Shown here in pieces: positions 44,099-52,222 of a DNA stretch of 64,000 nt; position 1 is the stretch's first letter, and the number at the start of each line of letters is the position of its first letter. The stretch is from Bacteroidota bacterium (GTDB lineage: Bacteria > Bacteroidota > Bacteroidia > Cytophagales > Cyclobacteriaceae), in NCBI GenBank assembly GCA_016178785.1, contig JACOSO010000032.1:62001-126000 (forward strand). The letters are read 5' to 3'. Below the pieces are notes generated by a model that was not told where the DNA came from, made no database searches, and saw nothing but the letters and a program-made list of their open reading frames with translations. Made by a program: the position numbers and the translations under genes.

Positions 44099-45352
44099 AT
44101 GGTTGATTTATTTGAAAAACTGCGCATGGAAGAAGGGCCTTTGGCCAAGTATTCTCATTTACCTGATGATTATTTCTTCTTTCCCAAGTTGGAAGGGGAA
44201 ATCGGACCGCGCATGAAGTTTAATGGAAAGACGGTTCTCAACTGGAGCTTGAACAATTATTTAGGTTTGGCGAATCATCCTGAAGTTCGCAAGGCAGATG
44301 CTGATGCTGCCGCAGAATTTGGTCTTGCATCACCGATGGGTGCACGCATGATGAGCGGTAACTCGGTTTATCATATTGAGCTAGAAAAACAACTTGCCGA
44401 CTTTGTAAAGAAGGAGGATACGATGCTTCTTAACTACGGATATCAAGGCGTACTTTCAATCATCGATGCATTGGTGAATAGAAAAGATGTGATCGTGTAC
44501 GATGCTGAGTGCCATGCTTGTATCATTGATGGTGTTCGCCTGCACATGGGCAAACGCTTCGTGTACACTCACAACAACATGGAGAACCTGGAGAAGCAAC
44601 TCCAGCGCGCAACCAAACTTGCAAACGAAACAGGGGGTGGAATACTAGTAATCACCGAAGGTGTCTTCGGCATGAGCGGAAACATGGGTGATTTGAAAGG
44701 AATTATCGAATTAAAGAAGAAATATAATTTCCGCTTGTTTGTTGATGATGCGCATGGTTTTGGTTCTATGGGCCCAACAGGCGCAGGCGTAGGTGAAGAA
44801 CAAGGTGTGCAAGATCAGGTCGATTTGTATTTTTCAACATTCGCTAAGTCGATGGCGAGCATTGGCGCGTTTGTAGCGGGCGACAAAAAAATATTGAAGT
44901 ATTTGCGCTACACCGTGCGTTCTCAGATTTATGCGAAGTCAATCCCGATGCCATTGATCATCGGTGGATTGAAGCGCCTGGAGCTGGTGAAGAAGCACCC
45001 TGAATTCAGAGAGAACCTGAAGAAAATTATGATGGCGATCAAGAGCGGCTTGAAAGAAAGAGGCTTCGCTATCAACGAAACGCAAACTCCTCCGACACCT
45101 GTTCTCTTTAAAGGAGGTGTTGGGGAAGCAGCTAACATGTCGATGGATTTGCGAGAGAATTATGGAATTTTCTGCTCAGTAATAATCTATCCGGTGGTTC
45201 CGAAAGACGTAATCATGTTCCGAATTATCCCCACAGCGGCTCATACAATGGCAGATGTAGAGGAGACCCTGACCGCGTTTTCCGCCCTAAAAACGAAGCT
45301 CGACAGCGGATTTTACCGCAAGGAAGAGCTTGTTTCAGTCACGAAGTTTTGA
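44099..45352 (+). CDS. Alpha-oxoamine synthase, likely serine palmitoyltransferase type
   Basis: This 417-residue PLP-dependent enzyme of the alpha-oxoamine synthase family starts MVDLFEKLRMEEG. It shows NWSLNNYLGLANHPEV, SPMGARMMSGNSVYH, DAECHACIIDGVRL, FVDDAHGFGSMGP and the PLP lysine in TFAKSMASIGAF. Bacteroidota homologues condense serine or cysteate with acyl-CoA to begin sphingolipid or sulfonolipid synthesis; the biotin enzyme BioF is a related alternative. No biotin gene is adjacent. A -7-like box (TAATTTTG, 43999-44006) lies 93 bases upstream. It is a single gene followed by AT-rich palindromic DNA. Confidence 0.8.
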   Translation: MVDLFEKLRMEEGPLAKYSHLPDDYFFFPKLEGEIGPRMKFNGKTVLNWSLNNYLGLANHPEVRKADADAAAEFGLASPMGARMMSGNSVYHIELEKQLADFVKKEDTMLLNYGYQGVLSIIDALVNRKDVIVYDAECHACIIDGVRLHMGKRFVYTHNNMENLEKQLQRATKLANETGGGILVITEGVFGMSGNMGDLKGIIELKKKYNFRLFVDDAHGFGSMGPTGAGVGEEQGVQDQVDLYFSTFAKSMASIGAFVAGDKKILKYLRYTVRSQIYAKSIPMPLIIGGLKRLELVKKHPEFRENLKKIMMAIKSGLKERGFAINETQTPPTPVLFKGGVGEAANMSMDLRENYGIFCSVIIYPVVPKDVIMFRIIPTAAHTMADVEETLTAFSALKTKLDSGFYRKEELVSVTKF

Positions 45353-45361
45353 TTAGGATTT

Positions 45362-45425
45362 AGGGGATTATCAGGATTTTCGGGATAAAATTCATCCTTG
45401 ATTTAATCCTGAGAATCTTGGAAAT
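45362..45425. repeat. AATCCTGA-type imperfect palindrome
   Basis: GATTATCAGGATTTTCGGGAT is mirrored by ATCCTTGATTTAATCCTGAGAATC in the DNA just after the alpha-oxoamine synthase gene, as an imperfect inverted repeat. ATCCTGAAAATCC-like text is common in intergenic DNA of diverse bacteria. Function unknown; it may be an mRNA 3'-end hairpin. Confidence 0.5.
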
Positions 45426-45584
45426 CAGGCTCTTGTTGATTGAAATATCCAACCGTTTGCATCGAGCAAAACTGAGTTCCGTGCTATCCTGGTAAAAAAA
45501 GTGGGTTTTTAGCTTGTTTTTAAAGGTTTTTATTTAACTTGGCATAAACAAGCAATCCAATTTTTAAAACTAAACTGTATAAAA

Positions 45585-45767
45585 ATGAAAAAATTTGAAG
45601 AACTCAAGGCTATGATCGCAACGATCGAACAAGATGCCGACAAGTTTTATAACAAAGCCAACAGCGCTGCCGGTACGCGTTTGCGTAAAGGAATGCAGGA
45701 TTTAAAGAATATTGCACAAGCAATTCGAGCTGAAGTTCAAGAGTTGAAGAATAAGGAAAGTAAGTAA
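45585..45767 (+). CDS. Histone H1-like protein (short Hc1 type)
   Basis: This 60-residue protein starts MKKFEELKAMIATIEQDADKFY. It continues with NKANSAAGTRLRKGMQDLKNIAQAIRAEVQEL, the conserved core annotated as histone H1 in Bacteroidota. It is helical and slightly basic at the end, but lacks the long lysine-rich tail of eukaryotic H1. It is probably a small nucleoid-associated protein. It is monocistronic, with its own terminator at 45789-45812. Confidence 0.85.
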   Translation: MKKFEELKAMIATIEQDADKFYNKANSAAGTRLRKGMQDLKNIAQAIRAEVQELKNKESK

Positions 45768-45788
45768 ATCACTACACGATTTTGAATG

Positions 45789-45812
45789 AAAGGACGGCAA
45801 TTGCTGTCCTTT
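45789..45812 (+). terminator. Intrinsic terminator after H1-like gene
   Basis: AAAGGAC pairs with GTCCTTT, and the inner GGCAATTGC pairs with one G-U wobble. The hairpin is followed by TTTTGTTTG. It lies 22 bases after the stop codon. Confidence 0.85.
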
Positions 45813-45903
45813 TTTGTTTGTATATTCCATATTGCGATTATTTGGCCCGATCCTCATCAGGTCAATGATCAGTTTTACTTAGACATAATGTAACCTCACC
45901 ATT

Positions 45904-47955
45904 ATGAAAAAGATCGTCCTTTACTTTTTCCTGCTAAACCCTGTTCTATTATGGTGTCAGCTTCACGAAAAATTTGATGATAATAGAAACAATTGGCCCT
46001 CGCATGCTGATGACGCGAAACGCAGAATTGAGTCTGGCAAATTTATTTTAGAAACTTTTGGCGCAGACAATGGCAAATTTGTTCAAATGCCTCACCACTT
46101 TGATCCCCATGAAGATTTTACTATGGAGGCTTCTTTTATTCAGCGAAGTGGTTCAGATAACAACGGTATCGGACTTTATTGGGGCGCTGTCAGCCGCGTG
46201 AGCAAACCTTACAATCGATTCATTTTTACAACGAATGGATACTACATGGTTTCGGTGACGGGGCAAGGCGAGTGGGTAAAGACAGATCTGGTTAAACCAA
46301 TGGGTGAAGCAAACATTTTGCGCGTGGAGCGAAAGAACGACAATGTCTCTTGCTACCTGAATGGCAGCCGTGTGGCAAATGTTGAGATGAAGAGTTATGG
46401 GTTTCTCGCAGGATTTTTGAACTATACTAATATGACGTTGGAAGTTGATTACTTTGACTTTGATCAAAACAGTCAACCGATAAAACTGGTAGAGAGCATG
46501 CCTCACGGTTTGACAAAAGAAAATTTAGGATCAAATGTTAATTCAACAGCTGAAGACCTGGCTCCGATCATTTCATCTGACGGCAAAACACTTTATTTCT
46601 CTCGTGAGGAATTTGAGGGCAACATTGGAGGAATAAAGGATATCGAAGACATTTGGGTTTCTGAATTTGATGGCACAGGTTGGGGTTATGCTAAAAACGT
46701 TGGGCCACCTGTAAATGATGAAAAAGCAAATAACATGGCATCTGTAAGTGCTGACAATAACACGTTGGTTTTTTCAGGTTCTGATAAATTCAATTTCAGA
46801 AAAAAAACAGGGTCGGGTTGGTCTGATTTGATCGATGCCGGCATATATTTTACCAACGAATCTGCGAATCAGGAATCACAACTATCATCGGATGGTAAGG
46901 CAATGTTATTCTCAGTCAAGAATTCTAAAAACATTTACTACAATTCGGCAATTGATGAGAAGGACATTTACGTTTCGTTGCAAGACAAGAACGGAACATG
47001 GAGCGAGGCAATAAATTTAGGGCCCGTCATCAACTCACCCGGTGATGAGACGAGTCCCTTTCTTTCTTCCGATGGGCGAACATTGTATTTCAGTTCGAGC
47101 GGTCATCCGGGTTATGGGGGAAATGATATGTTCATTTCAAAACGTTTGGGCGATGGATGGGACAAATGGTCAGAGCCGCGCAATCTCGGCCCTGAAATAA
47201 ACACTCCGTTTTTTGATGCTTATTACACCGTTCCGGCTTCAGGCGACTATGCTTACCTGGTAAATAACGTCAACACCATTGGCATGAGTGATATTTTCAG
47301 AATCAAATTACCTAAGGAGGTAAAACCTGATCCTGTGGTTCTGCTGTCGGGTCGGGCCTTAAATGCCAAAACCAATAAACCTGTTGCAGCCGAAATTTTA
47401 CTCGACAATCTTGGCACCGGAAAGGAAGTAGCCGAAGCCAATTCAGATCCTGGTACGGGTCAGTTTAAAATTATCTTGCAGCCTGGAGCTAATTATGGAA
47501 TACATGCTGCAGCCAAGGGATATTTATCCGTAAATGAAAACATGGAGCTCGCATCAATTCACGAATATAAAGAGATGCAAAAGGACTTATTATTGATGCC
47601 GATTGAAGTAGGGCTGACCCTTGCACTCAACAATGTGTTCTTTGAGCAGGGAAAACCAACACTTCGAAAAGAATCTTACCCGGAGCTAGATAGGCTGGTG
47701 AAAATCATGAATGACAACCCCAAAATGCAAATTGAATTGGGAGGATATACCGATAATGTTGGCTCGGGCGGAGCATTGATGAAGCTTTCACAAGATCGGG
47801 TAGATGTAGTCAAAAAATATTTGGAAAGCCGATCCATCTCTGCCAATCGAATCATGGGTCGGGGTTATGGAGCTACCAATCCGCGAGAAAAAAATGACAC
47901 GGAAGAACATCGTAAGATGAATCGTAGGGTTGAATTTAAGATTTTGAAGAACTGA
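45904..47955 (+). CDS. LamG-like, PD40 and OmpA domain envelope protein
   Basis: This 683-residue protein has a signal peptide (ends LLWCQ). A beta-sandwich N-terminal domain (about residues 20-190, aromatic-rich) resembles the laminin-G/DUF1080 type. A PD40 propeller spans about residues 200-475, with blades such as DGKTLYFSREEFEG and DGRTLYFSSSGHPGYGG. A short carboxypeptidase-regulatory-like domain and a C-terminal OmpA domain (about residues 570-683, GGYTDNVGSG and NRRVEFKIL) complete it. It differs from the protein at 23873 mainly in its N-terminal domain. It is probably a wall-anchored outer-membrane or periplasmic protein that binds glycan or protein through its N-terminal domain. Confidence 0.83.
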   Translation: MKKIVLYFFLLNPVLLWCQLHEKFDDNRNNWPSHADDAKRRIESGKFILETFGADNGKFVQMPHHFDPHEDFTMEASFIQRSGSDNNGIGLYWGAVSRVSKPYNRFIFTTNGYYMVSVTGQGEWVKTDLVKPMGEANILRVERKNDNVSCYLNGSRVANVEMKSYGFLAGFLNYTNMTLEVDYFDFDQNSQPIKLVESMPHGLTKENLGSNVNSTAEDLAPIISSDGKTLYFSREEFEGNIGGIKDIEDIWVSEFDGTGWGYAKNVGPPVNDEKANNMASVSADNNTLVFSGSDKFNFRKKTGSGWSDLIDAGIYFTNESANQESQLSSDGKAMLFSVKNSKNIYYNSAIDEKDIYVSLQDKNGTWSEAINLGPVINSPGDETSPFLSSDGRTLYFSSSGHPGYGGNDMFISKRLGDGWDKWSEPRNLGPEINTPFFDAYYTVPASGDYAYLVNNVNTIGMSDIFRIKLPKEVKPDPVVLLSGRALNAKTNKPVAAEILLDNLGTGKEVAEANSDPGTGQFKIILQPGANYGIHAAAKGYLSVNENMELASIHEYKEMQKDLLLMPIEVGLTLALNNVFFEQGKPTLRKESYPELDRLVKIMNDNPKMQIELGGYTDNVGSGGALMKLSQDRVDVVKKYLESRSISANRIMGRGYGATNPREKNDTEEHRKMNRRVEFKILKN

Positions 47956-48029
47956 CTTAAGTAGTTCCAATTCGGTTTTTAAGGAACGTAATATTTGGAA
48001 TGAAAATACCCGACAACGAATTTGAAAGG

Positions 48030-48404
48030 ATGTTCAAGAAACTGCTGATTGCTTCGGTTGTTGTGTGTTCGTTTGCTGTGAATGGATTTTCTCAAGTTCC
48101 AAAAACAAAGCGTTACCCTAAAGTCAGCTTTGCAAAAGTGAGTCAAAGCAAAGTCGATACCATCCAATTCAAAGCTACAGTTAAATCAATTTACAAATGC
48201 CCGCCTTGCCCTGAAGGTGCGCAGTGCAAACCGTGCATTGGCGATCACGTAATGGTGACTGATGGAAATTCCGATCGCGAGTTCCTGGTTTTTACTCATC
48301 AACTTTCATTGTTTAAGGTCGACAGCTCCTACCAATTTCTCGTTCGCTTTCGGAGTAAATTTCATCGTGCTGATAATATTGAGCTAGTGAGTGTCTTGCA
48401 ATAA
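48030..48404 (+). CDS. Hypothetical secreted protein, Cys-rich centre
   Basis: This 124-residue protein has a signal peptide (MFKKLLIASV..., ends GFSQ). A beta-type body follows, with the segment CPPCPEGAQCKPCIGDH, four Cys in about 12 residues, perhaps a metal or disulfide site. I recognise no family. The frame opens at 48000, but the Met at 48030 begins the signal peptide. It is convergent with a serine hydrolase gene four bases away. Confidence 0.6.
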   Translation: MFKKLLIASVVVCSFAVNGFSQVPKTKRYPKVSFAKVSQSKVDTIQFKATVKSIYKCPPCPEGAQCKPCIGDHVMVTDGNSDREFLVFTHQLSLFKVDSSYQFLVRFRSKFHRADNIELVSVLQ

Positions 48405-48408
48405 GAAT

Positions 48409-49611
48409 TCATTCTCCGGAATAAATCACTTCTGAAAATTTGGCGAAGAGAGAAGTAGTTGCCTTGTGATTGAATGGAAGATGTTGCGTGTAAATGCTGG
48501 CCGCAATTCCCGATTTGTAATCAATGTAAAAGTAGGTGTTGAGTAAGCCGCCCCACAAAATTGTTCCGGCTCTTCGCCCATAAGGTTTGTCTTCATTGTC
48601 GATCAGTCCGCCCAGTCCCCATTTGGTTGTGCTTGAAGTAATGCCTTCAAAATTGCAGCAGATGCCAGGCGTAAAATATTTTCCGGCATTGGCCATTGAA
48701 ATATTTCCAATTTGATTTTTGTTCATCTCTTCAACCGTTTTCCTTTTCAGAATACGAACACCTTTAAATTCACCGTAGTTGAGAAGGCACTGCAAGAGTT
48801 TGCTGAAGTCTGCTGGTGAAGAAAATAACCCAGCACCGCCACTGAATTCGGTAACCGTTTTTGCTGGGATTCGATCGGGCATTTCCGTAAGAGGCTGCAA
48901 GCCATCGTCTCCTCGTCTACCTCGTGATACGATCAGGCGTTTTAAGGAATCAGGTACATTGAACCATGTATGGGTCATATCCAGTGGCTCACAAATTTTT
49001 TTACGGAAATAATTTTCAAGGCTCATCCCCGACAGTTTCTCAATCAAACGGCCGGCCCAATCGGTGCTCGATCCATACAGAAACTGAGTACCGCTTTCAA
49101 ATCTTCTTGGCAAGTCTTTGTATTCCCATTTGCTGCGATCAAACTTGGATAGTTCCTCATCAGTAGAAGTGTAACCAAAACCTGAAGTGTGCGTAAGCAG
49201 ATGACGAAGAGTAATCGGACTTTTTGGTGTAATTAACTTTCCATCTGAAAGAATCGGAATCTTGATCATCTCCGGAAGAAGCGTTGAAAGATCGTCATCC
49301 AATTTGATCCGCCCTTCTTCTACCAACTGCATCGCGGCAATACTCGTAACTATTTTCGTCATCGAATAAATTCTGAAAATATGTTCGGTCGTGACTTTTG
49401 CATCTTCTGACCAGATTGCCTTGCCATAAGTGTAATCCACTCGCTGCCCTTTGCTATTGATAGCTATTGCAACAACGGCCGGCAGATCGCTGGCGACCAT
49501 TGCTTTGTCCATTATTTTTTTAACTCGGTTCTGAGAAGGGAATGAGTTTCTGTTTTGAGAAAATAGTGGCGTGGAGGCGAGTAAAAAGAAGAAAAGGATG
49601 ATTTGCTTCAT
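48409..49611 (-). CDS. Serine hydrolase, beta-lactamase/esterase family
   Basis: This 400-residue protein has a signal peptide (ends TPLFSQ). It belongs to the class C beta-lactamase/DD-peptidase/esterase group. The catalytic SxxK motif is in YSMTKIVTSIAAMQL (Ser then Lys) and a YxN-type motif lies near YGSSTDWAG. The final KTG-like triad is not obvious; GRRAGTILWGGL occupies its position, which suggests an esterase rather than a beta-lactamase. It is likely periplasmic. A VOC-family gene lies 20 bases upstream on the same strand. Confidence 0.88.
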   Translation of the reverse strand: MKQIILFFFLLASTPLFSQNRNSFPSQNRVKKIMDKAMVASDLPAVVAIAINSKGQRVDYTYGKAIWSEDAKVTTEHIFRIYSMTKIVTSIAAMQLVEEGRIKLDDDLSTLLPEMIKIPILSDGKLITPKSPITLRHLLTHTSGFGYTSTDEELSKFDRSKWEYKDLPRRFESGTQFLYGSSTDWAGRLIEKLSGMSLENYFRKKICEPLDMTHTWFNVPDSLKRLIVSRGRRGDDGLQPLTEMPDRIPAKTVTEFSGGAGLFSSPADFSKLLQCLLNYGEFKGVRILKRKTVEEMNKNQIGNISMANAGKYFTPGICCNFEGITSSTTKWGLGGLIDNEDKPYGRRAGTILWGGLLNTYFYIDYKSGIAASIYTQHLPFNHKATTSLFAKFSEVIYSGE

Positions 49612-49630
49612 GACTAAAATGACTGATTCA

Positions 49631-49981
49631 TTATTCTACAAAATGCCAACAAACTCCGGCAATGTCGATAACATTGACTTCTTTGCCGTAGGGCTGTTGT
49701 GTTGGAGGGCTAATTCGAATTCCAAATTTTTTCGATAACTGCTTTTCATTGACCTCCTTCCAAAATTCTTCCGCATTACTCACCTTCACACTCAACATGA
49801 AGTTTTCTGCGAATTCTTTATTCTCGTATTTCTGCAGAATGAATTTGCATCCATCCCTTTCGAAGCCAACGTAGTCGCCAGCATCCCAATTGATTTTGAA
49901 GCCTAATTCCTGAAACAATTTTTTAGAACCTTCAAAATCACTGCCTGATGGAACAAAGGGTTCAATGGATATGAATTTCAT
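49631..49981 (-). CDS. VOC (glyoxalase/bleomycin resistance) family protein
   Basis: The start at 49981 gives 116 residues with the beta-alpha-beta-beta-beta pattern of the vicinal-oxygen-chelate fold: FISIEPFVPSGSDFEGSKKLFQELGFKINWD, then FMLSVKVSNAEEFWKEV and GKEVNVIDIAGVCWHFVE. Metal-binding residues are not clearly conserved, so the enzyme activity is unknown. The frame is open to 50032, but that extension would run through a terminator hairpin, so the Met at 49981 is preferred. It precedes the serine hydrolase gene. Confidence 0.78.
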   Translation of the reverse strand: MKFISIEPFVPSGSDFEGSKKLFQELGFKINWDAGDYVGFERDGCKFILQKYENKEFAENFMLSVKVSNAEEFWKEVNEKQLSKKFGIRISPPTQQPYGKEVNVIDIAGVCWHFVE

Positions 49982-50007
49982 ATGAAAATAAGTTGAGGTC
50001 ACAAAAA

Positions 50008-50032
50008 ATGCAGAGCCTGAAGGACTCTGCAT
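50008..50032 (-). terminator. Intrinsic terminator after DinB-like gene
   Basis: Perfect arms ATGCAGAG and CTCTGCAT enclose a nine-base loop. On the minus strand TTTTTTGT follows. The GCAGAG/GGACTCTGC core resembles the REP palindrome near the RAYT gene at 51390. Confidence 0.82.
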
Positions 50033-50054
50033 CTTCTGCTATTAAAGAAATAAT

Positions 50055-50579
50055 CTATTTTTTGGGTTCATTCCAAGGTGGAGTTATTCCATTCATTCTG
50101 GAATAAGCTACCAATTGACCCAAGTGCTCATTGGAATGCCCAACCGCGATCAGCACAGCTGACATGTCGGTGTACTCACCAGGGAACGGAAACTCTACCT
50201 TCTTTGCCATATCGCCATCCGTTAAACCTTTAACGGCACCGATAATTGTTTCATAAGACTGTTTGAGCGCAGTCGCGATTTGATCTTTGGTTGTCAAATC
50301 TTTTTCAAGGGTTTCCATCTTCACACCTTCAGGGATTTTAGCGCCCATTTTTGACGCAAAGAAATAATTGGCCGAAATAATATGTGCGAATACTCCGGCA
50401 AATGTGCGAACTCCAGCTTGTGGAGTCCATGCGTATTTTTCAGCAGGGATGGCTTGCGCCAACTGCATCACCTGACCAGACGAAAACATAAGCGAACCCG
50501 ATGCTTCCTTTTGCAACTGTCCTTGACTAAAAGCAGTCAAAGAAACCAAGAACACGACAAGAGTTAATAAATTTTTCAT
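50055..50579 (-). CDS. DinB-family protein, exported
   Basis: This 174-residue protein has a signal peptide (ends TAFSQ). A four-helix DinB/YfiT-like domain follows, with metal-ligand histidines in AHIISANYFFASKMG and HSNEHLGQLVAYSRMNGITPP (His-x3-His). DinB-like enzymes bind a metal and often act as thiol transferases or isomerases, but the substrate is unknown. Its export signal is common in Bacteroidota members. It ends 23 bases upstream of a terminator. Confidence 0.85.
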   Translation of the reverse strand: MKNLLTLVVFLVSLTAFSQGQLQKEASGSLMFSSGQVMQLAQAIPAEKYAWTPQAGVRTFAGVFAHIISANYFFASKMGAKIPEGVKMETLEKDLTTKDQIATALKQSYETIIGAVKGLTDGDMAKKVEFPFPGEYTDMSAVLIAVGHSNEHLGQLVAYSRMNGITPPWNEPKK

Positions 50580-50724
50580 ACAGATAATGGTTTGTTGATG
50601 TTGATTGATAATTACTTTAAAGTAAGAAATAATTGGAGCAAGCGCAAAACTTCTTTTCGGGGAATTTTCTTTTGCAAGAGTAAGTTGTTGACTAAATACT
50701 TAAGCAACGGTATGTTTGTTGCGT

Positions 50725-51354
50725 TCAGCTCTTAAAGTATTCAGTCAATATGAATACCCCGTAAATCCAAAAGTTGTAAAGTAGGGTATAAATCAAACCG
50801 TACTTTATACTTTCCCAAATGTCCCCTTTACTTTTATTTGAATTCTTAAATACGAGCCTCAAGGCTCTAAAAAAAATCCAATAGAGCATTGCCGCAAAAG
50901 TCGCAATGACTATCAATATTATGTTACTAAAAATCCAAAGTGTCACTGCGACCAATATTGCCCAAAGAATCCATAGCAGTATTGCAGCAATTATTCCTTC
51001 AATTCCGTCCCCAACATCAACGTCAAAGCCATCCCCATGATGAGTTGTGTGTGGCGTTAAGTCTAGCATATCAGGTCCAGAGATTTTTTCCTTTGTAATT
51101 TGTCCGAGGTTGTCTTTAAGTTTTACACCTCTATATAGCCCAATTGATAGGAAAAGGAAAAAGGCCATTGATAGTATAGTCGTAGAAATTATCGAGTTCT
51201 CAAAAAAAGTACTATGTCGACCAAGTCCCCAAAAATAAACTCCAATAATTGTCAACGAAGTAACCAATAGACTAATCTTGAATACAGCCCTTGATTCAAT
51301 AAGGGTATACGTTTTTTGACTAATCTTGATTCTTTGTCCAGAAGGCTTGTGCAC
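50725..51354 (-). CDS. Hypothetical membrane protein
   Basis: This 209-residue protein has about five membrane helices: two early (about residues 26-45 and 55-73), two adjacent (about residues 120-158) and one at the end. A His-rich loop in the middle (TPHTTHHGDGFDVDVGDG) could bind a metal. The loop between helix 2 and 3 is acidic and glycine-rich. I recognise no family. It stands alone between a DinB gene and a RAYT unit, in the most accessory-looking part of the window. Confidence 0.6.
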   Translation of the reverse strand: MHKPSGQRIKISQKTYTLIESRAVFKISLLVTSLTIIGVYFWGLGRHSTFFENSIISTTILSMAFFLFLSIGLYRGVKLKDNLGQITKEKISGPDMLDLTPHTTHHGDGFDVDVGDGIEGIIAAILLWILWAILVAVTLWIFSNIILIVIATFAAMLYWIFFRALRLVFKNSNKSKGDIWESIKYGLIYTLLYNFWIYGVFILTEYFKS

Positions 51355-51385
51355 AATTTTATTGTTGAGTGTGTGGCGTTTTTAT

Positions 51386-51418
51386 TCTTCGCAGAGTCTC
51401 CGTTTCGGGACTCTGCGC
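51386..51418 (-). repeat. REP palindrome, left copy
   Basis: A 28-base palindrome (51390-51417) with arms CGCAGAGTC and GACTCTGCG around an inner CCG-TTT-CGG hairpin lies 10 bases from the RAYT gene's 3' end. It is the reverse complement of the right copy with a single base difference over about 33 bases. Confidence 0.88.
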
Positions 51419-51427
51419 CTTTGACAC

Positions 51428-52024
51428 TCAATTCAATTTCGGTTTCGTTAAGTCAATATCCTCCATCACTCCAATATCTGTAACCCGATAAACACCCTGC
51501 TCTCCGGTTATGTAAAACTTGGCCGAGCTATGTAAATAATCCTCCGGTTGTTCTGCTAAATTCCACGCTCCCCGACATGGGTTATCATGAATGTAATTCA
51601 ATTTCTGCTCAATGAACTTATTTGTCTTGCATTCTTTCCAATCAAACGATGGCTCGAATACTTCATGAATCTTTCCTTTGCGACTATCAGTCACATTTAC
51701 GAATGAAGCCAGTTGCCCTAATAACAAAGACTCGGTTTTTTCCTTGAGTCGTTTCACGATTTCATAGGCCATAAAGTGTTTGCCATTGCCAACAATGGAG
51801 TTAATAGACTGGCCTTTTGTATTGCAAAATCCTATAAGAGCATGGATATGATTTGGCATGATTACGTAGCCATTGATAAAATGACCTTTGTCTTTCAAGT
51901 AGTCAAACCAATTATAAACAATATCGTAGCCATTGGTGATGTCGAACAATCTTATCCAGCGAGCGCAGGTGATAGTAATAAAGTAAAAGCCATCGTAGTC
52001 AGGTATCTCTCGTCTTACACTCAT
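51428..52024 (-). CDS. REP-associated tyrosine transposase (RAYT)
   Basis: This 198-residue protein of the IS200/Y1 HUH superfamily has YFITITCARWIRLF at the start and the HUH motif in MPNHIHALIG (H59, H61). The catalytic tyrosine is likely Y144 in KLNYIHDNPCRGAW, and the RAYT tail ends PEDYLHSSAKFYITGE. RAYTs bind and cut REP palindromes and are thought to spread them. Both flanks carry REP-like palindromes in inverted orientation (51386-51418 and 52077-52142), so gene plus repeats form a REPtron-like unit. The reading frame is intact, so it may be active. Confidence 0.93.
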   Translation of the reverse strand: MSVRREIPDYDGFYFITITCARWIRLFDITNGYDIVYNWFDYLKDKGHFINGYVIMPNHIHALIGFCNTKGQSINSIVGNGKHFMAYEIVKRLKEKTESLLLGQLASFVNVTDSRKGKIHEVFEPSFDWKECKTNKFIEQKLNYIHDNPCRGAWNLAEQPEDYLHSSAKFYITGEQGVYRVTDIGVMEDIDLTKPKLN

Positions 52025-52076
52025 GCATTTTTAGTTCGACTCCACAAAAGTAATAGTTCAAAATCGCACTGACATT

Positions 52077-52142
52077 GCGCAGAGTCCCGAAGCGGAGACT
52101 CTGCGAAGAATTAAGAAACGGAGACTCTGCGAAGAATTAAGA
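52077..52142 (+). repeat. REP palindrome, right copy with partial duplication
   Basis: A 28-base palindrome at 52078-52105 has arms CGCAGAGTC and GACTCTGCG around CCG-AAG-CGGA. The following AAGAATTAAG together with its preceding half-palindrome is then repeated once: the 24 bases at 52093-52116 recur at 52119-52142, period 26. The palindrome is inverted relative to the left copy. Confidence 0.88.
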
Positions 52143-52222
52143 CACTGCTCGGAAGAAACACTGAACCCCCGCATTGCATAAACATTTTGTTGGCAGGCCG
52201 TTTTCTCCACGGTCTCCAAATT

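Noticed and set aside
48409-49611. Functional beta-lactamase
   Set aside because: The SxxK is present, but a clear KTG motif is absent, so only the wider serine-hydrolase family is claimed.
52143-52222. Integron attC site
   Set aside because: The stretch looks cassette-like, but the core GTTRRRY/RYYYAAC sites and a pairing structure are not found.
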